DNA of 64,000 nucleotides from Glandiceps talaboti (lineage: Eukaryota > Hemichordata > Enteropneusta > Spengelidae). This document shows, one piece after another, positions 45,054 through 58,375 of this stretch (within the stretch, counting starts at the first letter, position 1; each line of letters starts with the position of its first letter). Under the pieces are notes generated by a model. The model did no database searches. It saw only the letters and a program-made list of their open reading frames with translations, and had not been told where the DNA came from. The stretch is taken from the NCBI RefSeq assembly GCF_964340395.1, contig NC_135555.1:8690931-8754930 (forward strand). Reading direction: 5' to 3'. The position numbers and the translations under genes were made by a program.

Positions 45054-48000
45054 CTGAAACACAAAAAGAAAGGGTCAGGTTGAGATTCATTCCTATGTCT
45101 AAACACAAGGTCACTACATTATATTTAGTAACTGCAATGGATAAATTATATTGTCTATACCCAGTAATTTAAGAAAGCCATTAAAATTAAGGTATAAGCA
45201 ATGTTTTGCTATGGGTGGTAATTAGGTAAAATCTACTGTGGTTCGATGTCACTTTACCAGGGTCCACAGACCCCTTTCCCCTTCCGTTACGGTGGTTCCC
45301 AAATCTTAAAACAAAAACTATGAAAGAGTTTGATATTACTCACTCCATCCTCATCTATAAATCACAGGGGTCTCCTCATTTATTATCATAATACAAATAA
45401 TAGTAACTTTAGCAAAAGGTTTCAGCTTGATGCAGTTTTCTATCCTTGTAATTCAGATTATATTTTTCTGTTGACGCACTGAGCAGCACATCTCGGACAA
45501 TGGTGTAAAGATGCCTGTGGTTTTCTTATTTCGCATTTATTTAGTTTGTTTCATAGATGCAAATGATAGTAACCATTAGCAATATGTTTCAACATGGTAT
45601 AGTTCTCTACAAATCACAAGGTTTCCCTACTTTTCTATTTATTTATTTATTTATTTTTTCATTTTTTTTATTTACATGGTATCTATTTTATTTTCTAGGT
45701 ACAAATAATAGTAGCCACTATGCAGGTGTCAACTTGACGCATGTGTGGTGAGTTTGGCATGAACAACATCATTGCCAGGTAACTGTCTTTTCTTGAGATC
45801 TAGAGACACACCATTCACACACAATAAATTGAATTGAATCTGTCAATCACAACACACTACTCTAAGGTGTGTTCATGTCACAGTCATCAAGTTGTGTTCA
45901 CATGCAAACATCTCTAAGAGGGCAACTGTACATTCAACATGGTACAATAGAAATCCTGTAGGTTGCCTCCTTGAGTGACATAACAATTAACAAGTACTAA
46001 TTATAGACTAAGATTGTGCTGTGTCTAAGGAGGAGATAGTTGCCCTGTTGAGTGACATAACATATAACTGACAGTGAGCAGTAATTGAGATCATGCTGAG
46101 TTATGTCTCTCAAGAGAAGGACACTTGCACATAGTGAAATACAATAAACTATACTGGTTCCTAAAATCCACAAGTCCTTAATTCAAATGGGATGTCTGTT
46201 TATTTTAACTGTAAATGTTGAAATAACAAATCATTATTGGCCTAAATGGCAGAGGGGGAACTTCATGTATATAGAAATGTCAAACTTTCTCTTACTTCCA
46301 ACGTGAAATAAAGGCTTTACAATGTACACTCTATATTCTTCTGATAGTGAATACTGACACTTGTAACACCTACAGTAGTATTGGGTATTGTAGTTTATTA
46401 ATAGTAGTATTGGGTGCTTTATTTTCCACTTAGATACCATGCCCTAACCCAACTACAGCTTTTGTTGTAAACTCTTTTGTATTTTTTAACAAACCCCACC
46501 CAAGATTTTGTTATAAAGTAATTTTTCTGAGGCATTCAATTTGACTTGCATATCTTTACACTCATCGCTGAGCAATACATGTACATTGTATGTACATGTA
46601 ACATATGAGTAAAGGAAGGCAAAGTTGTATGAGGTCTAGACATTCATTGCATGTCGACACTGAACTTCTGATCATCATACATTGTGAATATGGTTGAACA
46701 TTGTGTAAGGCTAGACTGACAAAATGTCCGAACAATATAGAGTTTAATGATCTATCTGTCTAGGTATCATACACGGTACTTGTACCTTTACTGATTCTCA
46801 AAAATCTTAATATGAACTGATAAAAGAAAGTGATTAGATACAGACTAACTAACCAGTTACTGTTACAAGGTGACCAGGTCAATATTTGTATGTCAACATT
46901 TACCGTTTCCAGTCTGTAACATGAGTGATGTCTGCTAGCTTAGACAGAAACAAATATACTATCCCATATTGCACTATTACAAAATGTTAAGTTGTCTCTA
47001 TTTGAAGAGTTTGGCTTGGTTCAAAGAAATAGTTTGAACTAAAAATACAAATAGTTTAGAATTAAATCACCATAACACAGAGATTTGGAGACAGGTGAAT
47101 CAAATGAAATTTACATCAAATTGATCAGTTACAGTGACACAACCATTTTGTAAATGTTAAAAATCTCTGTTACTTGTAGGCAAAGAGGAAAACTATTTAC
47201 ATTTTATACAATTCAGTTGGCTTGAACTTTAACTTTCAGATGCCATTTGAAAACATCATAAGATAGTAGTTTCACACCAAATTAAAAATACGAATTTGGT
47301 TATAAAGGAGATCATTTTATAGCACCAAAATCCATAATACAAAGGTTATCTGAACAGTATTGAATTTACATGTATAGTTACTTATCCAATTTGTAACTTG
47401 AGCACTGTCTGGTTGGTAGGTAATAAGAGCTGTATGTGTACTATGGTGACACACTTGTTGTCCTACTTTTTGTTAGTGATACACTACCGTGTGACTACTC
47501 TATATTATGTTGTGAAATATATTATAACATTTAGTTCAAGATATACTTGGGGCAAGAATTAGTCTATTGTTATTGTTAAATATCATCTTGACAATATTTT
47601 AAATTATTAAACTAACCTGATATAAGTTTTATGAAAAATATTAAGTTAAATGACGTTGTAGATCGTACGTATATTATACAGTCACATATTAAAATTTAAA
47701 TAATTGAGTACATACAAATGTACATAACAATTTCTTGTGATTTCACTTTATGCATCATATCATTGTACTATACGTCCCATGTATGTGAATTTATCAATAT
47801 TGGTAGTAGTAATTCCCTTTTATTTTTACATGCAATTTGTTTCTCTTTAATACAAACTATACCTTATTTTGATGGTTAGTCTGATCATAGAGATGTCTAT
47901 GGTCTAATCAAAATCAAAATTGCAATATCCTGTTGTATATTTACTTTTAATTTTAACATTAATCACACTAACTATTACAACCTAATTTTTCATTTCAATG

Positions 48001-48992
48001 TTAATGAATTCGTCTCTTGAAGTAAATATTACAACTTTAATAATTGGTACTTTGAAATGTATTTCTTAAAGAAAATATTACACCTTCAATAACTGTTATT
48101 TTAATATTCATTTCTGAAGTACATTTTATTACATTCTAACTTCCCATTTAAGTTTTCATCTCAGTTAAGTCAATTTTATATTTTTACTTTCAACTTTCAT
48201 CTCCGCATATATATACAAAGTAAGCCTTAATTATGAAAATCTTACAATTTGAAAACTGAAGAAGTGTATTACATGTACATGTAGTGTGTTGAATGCATGA
48301 CATCTTGGTATTATGCTTAGGTCATCAGGGGCATTTCTAGGAAGAAACCAATTCCTGCAGACATATTCATCTCCAAGGCATGGTTTAGAATTACATTGAA
48401 ATGAAAAGATTGTTATGTTGTATAAACTCTGGTAGTGTGTGACTGGAATGATCAATCTTCATGTAAACATTGAATGCACCATGCCAACGGACAACTATAT
48501 TGATGTACATCTGTTAAGAGGAAATTACAAGTAGTTACCTTTTGTTTGTTTTGTATGATCAGGATATTGAAATATGTGTAGAAAGGAAGATGCAACCAGC
48601 TTTAAACACAACTGATGTGATTACAGACAACTTTACTACTTGTGTAATTATTACTAAATCTGTTGTGTGATTTACCGTTACAAAAGAAAACACAACCAGG
48701 GTTACGAACTTACATACATAATTATAGACAATTTTTCACTGTCTTTATATCTAAAACCACTGTTCACACTGTACAGTTTCAAGGGAAGTAAAGCTACTAG
48801 CTTACAAAAGACATGATTATGACTCAATAACAGACACTTGTAAGGTTATATGGTGTCATTTCTGAATCTTTTTTTTTTTAAAGTGAAAATTGTCAACACA
48901 AACACTCATTATCTTTGGCCCTACCAGTTTTTTGTATTATCATGTATACAGTATTCAAGGGCAGGACTGATTACTTTAGGTCCTACTCCAGT

Positions 48993-49115
48993 GTAGCCTG
49001 GAATCCAGTCATGTGGGTGGGGATGAGAGGAGGGGTTGGCTCTTACCTTTCTGTTAAGCAGTAGGGTAAAGGCGAGCACCAAAAATACCCACATGACTAG
49101 ATTCTAGGCTAACTA
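48993..49115. repeat. MITE-like hairpin
   Basis: GTAGCCTGGAATCCAGTCAT followed by GTGGGT at the left is the imperfect inverse of the right end (reverse complement GTTAGCCTAGAATCTAGTCA then TGTGGGTA). The arms are about 28 bp and the interior is GC-richer (GGATGAGAGGAGGGG). Confidence 0.7.
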
Positions 49116-49441
49116 CAGTGCAATTTCTCAAAGATTAAAAGTATTTTGATTGCTATTTTGAACCCAATTATGATAGGACATGTTGGTAGAGAGTAAGTCT
49201 GATGTATGGAATGGAACCTGTTGGTTAACCTGTTTGTATTTACTCAAATAAATGTCCTGTATTTCATTAATACCAATATAAAATGCCAATGTATATACAT
49301 GTAGGATACATCACTTGACAACACCCGTCAATTCACTTTCACTTACATGTATTTCTACTGTCAAGACTTAACAATGGTGTCAACATTTCAACATTCTTAC
49401 AAAAACAGTGCGTCCAAAAGTATGTATGTTTAACGTTTGAT

Positions 49442-49467
49442 CATAGACCGTTGGTGGAGGGTCTATG
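49442..49467. repeat. short stem-loop related to 827-857
   Basis: CATAGACC (49442-49449) pairs with GGTCTATG (49460-49467). A GGGTCTATG half also occurs near 28207, 41787 and 51314. Confidence 0.5.
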
Positions 49468-49716
49468 GTTTGATGTATATATGTCTTTGGTATTTGTTCA
49501 CCTTTCTATGCAGGTGAACAAATCTGTCACACGGTTATTAATTTATATTGAAGACTGAAACTTTTTCTTAACACTGTCCACCAGAATCAAAGACTCTTAC
49601 AATGCTGCAGGTCAGACATTCTTTGACCTGATTGAACTTTCAAAGCACAAAGTAGCCTGAAACTACCTAAACAATAGCTTGTGTTTAGCAGCTAAAAATA
49701 CATTTATAGTAACTAC

Positions 49717-49842
49717 CTTCTTTTTGCTTTGTTTGAGTTCATCAGTGAGAATGACACCAAGTTGTTTCATGTAATCAGCTTTGTTTGAATGACTAGCTTC
49801 ACCAGCAGCATCTGAAGTCCAGCTTCTCTGCCGATAAATCTT
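49717..49842 (-). CDS. gene 2, 126-nt exon (residues 115-156)
   Basis: The donor is AAGAAG|GTAGTT at 49716. The acceptor is CAACTAAG at 49843 after a CTTTCCTACTC tract, and an acceptor three bases further in (NAGNAG-like, AAGAAG) would drop Lys115. It encodes KIYRQRSWTSDAAGEASHSN and KADYMKQLGVILTDELKQSK plus KK. Phase 0 on both sides. Confidence 0.72.
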
Positions 49843-52800
49843 CTTAGTTGTAAGAGTAGGAAAGTGTACTTGATATGGGTTTATCATGGTTGTTAAGTTG
49901 GACAGCTCTACCACTTATAGTGTAACCTTCTATACATTACTGTCTGTCTTCCTATTGTACTGTACGTTTGAACACATTCAATCGTTTCACTGCAGCATTT
50001 TTCCGTTTCAATTATTTTCTAAATAGCAGAAGAATTCCGTCCTATTAATTGAATTAAATACCTTCCAGGCACACCTGGCTTGTGAAGCAGAAAAAAATCG
50101 CACAGATATTTGAGGATAATCACAACTTTTGTTGGGTTTCTTTATACACAACTTTGTCTGATTAACATTGCTGTGGATGCATGAATCAAGGACAGTTGGT
50201 TGATCAAATGTCAGTTGGTGACAGGTTACAGTTAACACAGTCTCTAAAACAAAGTCACGTCTCACAGGCCCACAGTATATGTTATTAAAAAAATGGAATA
50301 TATGTGTATCGGTAGTAGTAATCTTCACAAAGTTTACTAGACAACACACAAGGAATGTTAATTAATGTCTTAGACAACTGCTCAGATATTCACTGGTAGT
50401 AGAGTTGGCAACACAGAAATCTGACGTTGTTGAGTATACATAAACACCAGGAGATCCATAAACAAACATGAAATCCTGGCTGTCAGCTAGATCCATTAAA
50501 TCGTTTCAATCTTCTTGTCAATAAAATCTTGATTTTTCATTACTTGTTGTATTTGTTGAAATAAGTTGTCACTACATATCAAATATCCTTTGTTACTCTC
50601 TGTTGGTATTGTCCGCTGGTCCACAGGCTAAACGTTGATCATAAATTTTAGGTCACAGGTAAGTAGTGAATTATTAAATACAACAACAATGCTTGAAGAC
50701 AGTCAAGACCTAAACTTTTATAGACAATATGAATCCTTTTGCGAAGGATCTATTAACGACAAAGCTGTCAGCTCCCATAGCAACCATAACTTATGGCTGA
50801 TCAATACTGCACAGACACAAAGGTATTGATTCTTTGTCACCTCCTACTCAATAGGTGGACTACCATGACATAAAACATTTTACCACAGAACAAAACAGGG
50901 GGCTGTAACTTTCCAAACATGCTAAGAGGATCAAACCATTGCAAGAAAGAGGGAGGGCAGTTTACTGGAGGGAAGGACAATGTAAAAAGGTAATAAAGAG
51001 ATTACCATTGACCTGTATGCATGCATGGCAAACTCAGTAGTAAATTTGCATGTTTATGTATGAATTATATATCATGTGCTAAATTTCTTACAAAATGACA
51101 AAACCACAACTTGTAATTTAGTAGTTTAGCACACTGTTCTCCCCAAAATTTGATAATAGTGTCATACAGATTTTGCATAACAAAACAACTTGTTGGCATG
51201 TTATTTATCTTAATTTCAGGTATAATAGGGTGGGGTGCAACCAAAACAGATCCAGGGAGAACCCTGGAAATACATACATGTACAGAAGTTGATATGAACA
51301 TAAACCCTACACATAGGGTCTATGATATGAATTAGTGAAGTCAGGACTGCATGGACATAGTGTGCAAACAACTAAATTATGATTATATTCAAAATGGAAG
51401 AAGGATTATAACTTCTTGGTCATGTGAAATGTTTTTTTTAAACATAATTCAGTATTAAACTCAACCTGATCATCTCTAATTTTAGAAGAGTAAGTAAATA
51501 TCTGACTGACACTGTAGATGGTATAGTACCCATGCATGATGTGCCTGCGGTGTTGTCAAGACCATTTGAAATCTGGTGGTCCCCAGACCAGTGACTAAAA
51601 AATCTAGTGATCCTGCAGACAAATTGAATGGTCCTGATTTTTTTTTTTGATATCAATCTTGCAACTTTTAGATGGTAGTAAATTAAATTAGGTTTTCACT
51701 TATGTCTCCTTGTGTCTCCGGGAATTTTCAAGCCCAAGACTATATGCTGCTTTTAAAAATAATTGTGTGTTTCCGATAACATGATGACCTCAGAAAATAG
51801 GGTAGGTCAGTACTACAGTAGGGATTTTATTTCATTTTCTTTATCTTTTTGTTTTTATTTTTGAAAAATATTGCTTCGACCCAAACACAAATGAAATGTT
51901 GGTCAGAATGCCCCTTCTGTGATAGTTTGAAGAAATATGTACAGACATGACTGGGGAAAGAAAACAGACATGCATGAAGGTGAAGAAGACAAAGAATTTC
52001 TTATCTTTTTATTTTAAATGTTTAAAAAATGATTAGGGTTAACAGCTTAAATGAGCTTAGGATCAGTTCGGGTATCAGAAACACAATTTTTTTTTGTCTA
52101 ATGGTAATAGTATGTAACAAAATACAATTCAAGGAATCTGACTGACCGTTACTTAAAATATATGTATGAACAAAGATGAATACATACGATAAAATAAAGT
52201 AAACTATGATGTAATACTGTGAAGTGATATCAAGCACATGTATTTATTTTGATATTCTAATGTTTAGTATGATAGTACAATAGTTACCAGTATAACATTA
52301 CATTTTATTTAAAATCTAGTGAACAAATGGGTTACTAGTTTATGACAATTGAAAAGTATCTATTTTTCGGTTATGTGTACTCTACAAAAGTAAATCAGGT
52401 TAATAGGCTGCAAAATGAATAATTTGGTGCATGATGGTAAAAGCTACATAAAAGAATTTACTATGCATAGCTGAATATTGGATTTCATTCTAATGGGTAT
52501 CACTGAGCTACCATCTATTGTCAATAACGAGTTTCCTTTACAAACTTATCAAAAAGTATTGTTTAATTATTCATGACAAGTCTGGGAATTCTCACTGATT
52601 CTTTCCATTAAACAATAGACATGGCCTTCATGATGTAGATTCACATGCAGGATTAGTGATTGAAATTATATGTTGGTAGTATTTGCATGGTCACAGTATC
52701 TGTATTATAGTTAGAGGTTTTGTACTGGAATGTCCAATCTATACAAAACATCAATGTTGTTTTGCATGAAGGGACATTGGACAAGTCTTTCATATTTCAA

Positions 52801-53111
52801 GGCTTTATGCAAACTACATGTACATTGTTGTCAATTTTGAGAGTCTTAGCATTTCTGTTTATCTATTTTCTCACCCCTCAAAGTTACTAGATGCTGTGAA
52901 TAATGTACAAAAACAATTCCATCTCACAATATTAAATAACTGCATGAAAGTAGCAGAAATGTTAATTCAAGTAGTGGGGATTAAAGTTTTGAATGTTAGC
53001 CAATTTAGCATACCTTACTAGTTATTGTTGTTATGGTTGTAGTTACTGCAGTAAAGACTGCCTCAACCAATGTGTGGACACAAATTACAATACAGTATTG
53101 TATATTGTCCA

Positions 53112-54145
53112 TTTATACACTCTACATAAGTTACCAAAGTACACCTGTATACACTTGTGCATTTATCAATTTAGTTGTAGACTATTCATTGGTTGGCACT
53201 CTACAGAAGTTACCAAAGTACACCTGTATACACTTGTGCATTTATCAATTTAGTTGTAGACTATTCATTGGTTGGCACTCTACAGAAGTTACCAAAGTAC
53301 ACCTGTATACACTTGTGCATTTATCAATTTAGTTGTAGACTATTCATTGGTTGGCACTCTACAGAAGTTACCAAAGTACACCTGTATACACTTGTGCATT
53401 TATCAATTTAGTTGTAGACTATTCATTGGTTGGCACTCTACAGAAGTTACCAAAGTACACCTGTATACACCTGTACAGTTATCAATTTAGTTGTAGACTA
53501 TTCATTGGTTGGCACTCTACAGAAGTTACCAAAGTACACCTGTATACACCTGTACATTTATCAATTTAGTTGTAGACTATTCATTGGTTGGCACTCTACA
53601 GAAGTTACCAAAGTACACCTGTACACACCTGTGCATTTATCAATTTAGTTGTAGACTATTCATTGGTTGGCACTCTTCAGAAGTTACCAAAGTACACCTG
53701 TATACACCTGTACATTTATCAATTTAGTTGTAGACTATGCATTGGTTGGCACTCTACAGAAGTTACCAAAGTACACCTGTATACACCTGTACATTTATCA
53801 ATTTAGTTGTAGACTATTCATTGGTTGGCACTCTACAGAAGTTACCAAAGTACACCTGTATACACCTGTACATTTATCAATTTAGTTGTAGACTATTCAT
53901 TGGTTGGCACTCTACAGAAGTTACCAAAGTGCACCTGTATACACCTGTACATTTATCAATTTGGTTGTAGACTATTCATTGGTTGGCACTCTTCAGAAGT
54001 TACCAAAGTACACCTGTATACACCTGTACATTTATCAATTTAGTTGTAGACTATTCATTGGTTGGCACTCTACAGAAGTTACCAAAGTACACCTGTATAC
54101 ACCTGTACATTTATCAATTTTAGTTGTAAACAAGACTATTCATTG
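53112..54145. repeat. 79-bp minisatellite, 13 units
   Basis: CACTCTACAGAAGTTACCAA starts near 53118 and recurs every 79 bases to 54066. The first four units carry CACTTGTGCATTTATC and the later ones CACCTGTACATTTATC, with one CACCTGTACAGTTATC at the switch. A last unit breaks up near 54120-54155. The period is not a multiple of 3, so the same peptide reappears in overlapping frames 79 bases apart. Confidence 0.96.
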
Positions 54146-54604
54146 GTTGGCTTCATTTACAATTTATTGTGCTTTGCTGATATATTGTAAGTTATGCAAC
54201 CTACAACAGACACATTTACTAAGAGTAAAGAGACCATATATACACTTTCCTAAAATAAACTTTTGAGGGGCAACCTGATAAAAATCCTGGGGGAACTCAT
54301 GCAGGTAGATTTCCCTGCTTACTGGTACAAAATGACCTATGATTACAAAAACATTGATGGGGAATTTTGGATAAAATGAGTAGGAAAATCACATTGATTT
54401 GACTACTAAGGCTTTTATCATATCCCATACATATCGAATAACTGATTAAGTCATTTCTTTCCTATCCATGTTTGGATTTTCTGAATAAATAAAAAGTATC
54501 CTCTTTTTGTTTTACTTCCTGCTTGTTTGTTATTTCATATTTTCATCTTTTCCATTATGTTGATGATGTATGTACACATATGTGGGTAGTGTCCAAAAAT
54601 CCTT

Positions 54605-54616
54605 CCCCCCCCCCCC
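54605..54616. repeat. C12 homopolymer
   Basis: Twelve consecutive C bases in a C-rich tract. Confidence 0.9.
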
Positions 54617-57400
54617 TCTACCCACATTCTATGATATGTACATGTAAGTTGGTATATACAATCTAATCTTAGAGATCACTGATGCCTGATTATATGATCG
54701 TTGTCATGTTTATTAATTAGTTTTCTATCTTTACTAGCAAGTAAGTAGCAATTTAAACCTAATTATATTGTTCATTTCTAAGTCAGTGTTTACCATTAGT
54801 TAGAATTTTATTTAAATTTACAACGACTTTCTGAAATGCTCAATAAAATGGTAAAAAGAATGAAAGCTCAGTTGCTTTTTTCAAATTTAAATTGGAATTC
54901 ATTTGCTATTGCTACTCATACATGTAGTGATTACATTGAATTGACAAACGGCCAATTTTCATTACAAGAAGCATATCAATCTGGTACAGCAACTAGTATG
55001 AATCCATTAGTTTAGATAAAACAGGATGGATTTCTGTTTAATCATTGACAAAGTGTCTAGACAACACTTCTACTCAGTATGTATGTTGTCACCAAGATGC
55101 AACATATGGTGGCAGAGCTAAATATATATTAGTGTACATGCATCGGTATATATCTAAATACTACTGGTAGTGACAGACATGCAGTTCTTACATGACAATA
55201 TTTTCCTTGAAAGTAAGATTTTGTGCAACTATATACACTCTTTGCTGATGTTGGTGGCTTTAAGATAATATAAGTAAAATGGAAATATAATGTAAGAAGC
55301 ACTCAGGAGAAATTACACTTTTTAAGATATATCACTGTCACAAAATATCGGTAATCCTCAAAAATTCCACTTCTTTTCATTGTGGATTGTTTGTTTCATC
55401 AGAACGCTAATATTTTAAACATTCTATCAATACTACAGAATTGGGTCATTTTTAGTATACACTGTAATTGTTCATTCATCTCTGGGTTCATGTTAAGAAT
55501 TGAGATTGATTGGTAAAGATTTTCCAACAGGTCACAATTTCATAAAGTGGCACAACCAAAATAATATCACACAGCATTTTTAATTTTTTTTTTAAATATA
55601 TATATTCCTGTAGTGAAATGACAGCATGTAGCACCTTGTCTTACTGTTTTACAATTTAAAAAAGAAAATAAAGGTGTAGTCCACCATAAACGATTCTAAT
55701 ATAGTGATATAGAGAATTTCATTCTATACTTGAGCCATAATTGTTCATGACTTTCGACACTAATAAAATAAGAGTCAGCACTGAAATAAATGGTCACATC
55801 TGAGGTGCCATTCAAACAAGGGTTCACCCGTCTGACACAATCATTTCTAATACTCTACCAGCTGATATCAATTTCAAGACTTCAGTAATATTTGTACATT
55901 CCATTAACTCAACTCTAATGATTACTTTGCTCATTTTAATGACAATAGTGGGGAAATACACTATGTTGCTAAGCAACAGGAATGGCAACATTTGAAACCA
56001 TTTGAAAAACAAATAAGACACCTGTTTTCAGTAGGTCTGAAGTAACATTGCATCTTATATCAAAACATTAGGCAAAGAACCAGTTAATCACAAAGTAATA
56101 CAATTCTAATCACAAGGTTAAACATCAATGTATAAACAGCACTTAAATATTCTATTAGCCATGAATTATTGTATGCTACTTTTATGTAATATAAAAAATG
56201 TACCACAAATAAAACCTACTGTGTGTATCCTTGAAGTGTATCTAATGCGCATTTTGTTCATATTAAGTTTATGGTAAATTTAACAGTTGTTCTAACAAAT
56301 CTATGCAGTGAAGCAATAATTTTATTTTGATAACCTGAGAATTTGATTTTCTGTCCTATTTTTACATGTCTCTAGTGAATGATAGATCTAGAAAAGAGTT
56401 AGATATATAGCTACTGTAGTCTGACAGGTAGCGCCAAAGACTTGGCTATCAGGTTTGACAATGTTGTCTCCCAGAAAATTTAATCAAGTGGCAGTATGTC
56501 ATGTCAGATAGTCTCTGGACTATGTGACAGCATATTATTATTAACCATGATAGGAAATAGGATTGAAGTGCTCCCCACCTCACCTCACCCCACCACCATC
56601 AGATATTCTAACATTCTATACAATGTAGTTTCAATTCAGATAAAATAATTTAATATTGAAACAGTACCGTTTTATAAATCATATTTAAAGTCTTACTCAT
56701 TTTGTCAATTTACTAAGTTTTTAACCAGAAAAAAAAATTATTTCCAAATTGTGAAACAAGAATATGATTTAATTTTATGATTTTGACACTTCAGACAGAT
56801 ATTCAACTACATAGCACTATATTTAAACTAAAAATAAACATCATATGAAAATGGCTAGCTTGTATATTTACAGAATTTTTGTATATATGTACTATTGGAT
56901 TAGAAATTATGGACAATATAAAGCCTGTAGTAATTGAGTACAAAATATGGCTGGAACGTGTGACAATTTTCACACTTCAGCAGGCTTTTATTAGTGGGGA
57001 ATTAGATTGACGAGTAAACACAGACACCTGGAGGGCTATATAGAATTTCTAGGTGAAAACAAAATGTGGATGATATATGAAAAGTACCTTTTTTCTCTGT
57101 TCAAGGAGATGTGATTTATTTCTAAGATAAAGGTCCTGAATGATTTTCTGATCATGACAAGCTCACAATAGTAAAATGGATGAATACAAGCAACCTAGAA
57201 TCCATGCTGTGACTTCTCTTATACATTGAAAGAAATGAAATACAAATGTACCTTGTAATAAAGCATGGGCTTCAGGTTATAAGAGAAGAAAGTATAGCAC
57301 AATGTGAGGTGTGAACAAGAAAACGGACTTCTGTCTAGATCGAAAAGGTTTGTTAAACATTGCCATCTGAAAATAAATGATCTGCCTGGCATGAACTATG

Positions 57401-57443
57401 CATGTAGCAGTATGTATACTGTATACATACATACTGCTACATG
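57401..57443. repeat. hairpin beside the CA-repeat region
   Basis: CATGTAGCAGTATGTATAC (57401-57419) is inverted at 57421-57443, where one extra CATA is inserted. Confidence 0.75.
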
Positions 57444-57563
57444 GGTAGTTTAATTTTACTTGAAAAAACAAACTCAATATTAACCTTTCTTAGAAAACCA
57501 CATTATTTCATATCATATTACATACATAAATACACATGTACATACTTACATGCATGCATACAT

Positions 57564-57567
57564 GCAC

Positions 57568-57600
<33 letters not shown>

Positions 57601-57662
57601 TATACATACATACATACATACATACATACATACATACATACATACATGTACATATACATACA

Positions 57663-57716
<54 letters not shown>

Positions 57717-57737
57717 CACACAGTCACACACACATAC
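57564..57737. repeat. compound (CA)n-(CATA)n-(CA)n microsatellite
   Basis: CA units at 57564-57600, CATA units at 57601-57660, then CA units to about 57737 with GTCACA interruptions. Confidence 0.97.
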
Positions 57738-58207
57738 ATGTACATAGCTTTCAGCCTTTTCTATTTTTATTTTTTTTCTATCAATGTTTTAGTTTATGGT
57801 GATACAGTATACAATGCAGGTGAGCATTTTATAATTAACACAGTGTATTCTACCAAGGTTCCCAATTTAAAACTCTACACTAATGTACAAAACAATGCAA
57901 ACTTCTTTCTGAATAAATCCCCTCATTGTACTTTTATAACAGGTGATCACTATTTACCTAATGAGGTTATTGTCATTTGGGACTGCATCTTGTGAATTTT
58001 ACTTGCCACATATTCTGGTGACTTTACATTAAAGCCACCAACAATTATACCAGATCTGTTAAATTGACTTTCTACTATGGTTCAAATAGTGGATGCTTAG
58101 TGGGTTGATTAGAAACAGTGGACAAACAATGCAACAATCTAGCTGCTTGTATAAATGCAGAAGACAAATACACATACATGTAATGTATAGTCTGTGATCA
58201 TTTAAGC

Positions 58208-58375
58208 AACATGTCCATGAATGTATCTTGGAACAATCATACTTCGGTTTTGTACATACTCTGATTTGGTTAATGAGGCAATTTGTCCATGAATGTATAT
58301 CTTGGAACAATCTAACCTACCCATAGTCTTGAAGGACTTCTTGAAGGACTCCTTCAAGACTACAGGTAGGCTAGG
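58208..58375. repeat. direct repeat plus hairpin
   Basis: TGTCCATGAATGTAT...CTTGGAACAATC occurs near 58211 and 58285. At 58313-58375, AACCTACCCATAGTCTTGAA then GGAC is inverted as GTCC then TTCAAGACTACAGGTAGGCT, around AGGACTTCTTGAAGGACTCC. Confidence 0.7.

Larger units (their letters stand above)
45054..49716 (-). other. gene 2 intron (4.7 kb)
   Basis: A TTTA-rich tract lies at 45633-45670 and a fold-back at 48993-49115, with a hairpin at 49442-49467. No exon with fitting phase was found, and the rest is AT-rich. Confidence 0.6.

Noticed and set aside
50008-50349. 113-codon minus-strand frame
   Set aside because: No acceptor/donor pair keeps gene 2 in frame, and composition is unremarkable.
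53033-54266. Series of 72-codon frames every 79 bases
   Set aside because: They are the same peptide reappearing in each minisatellite unit, an artefact of the repeat.
57441-57995. 184-codon His/Thr-rich frame
   Set aside because: Translation of a CA/CATA microsatellite, with no exon signals.
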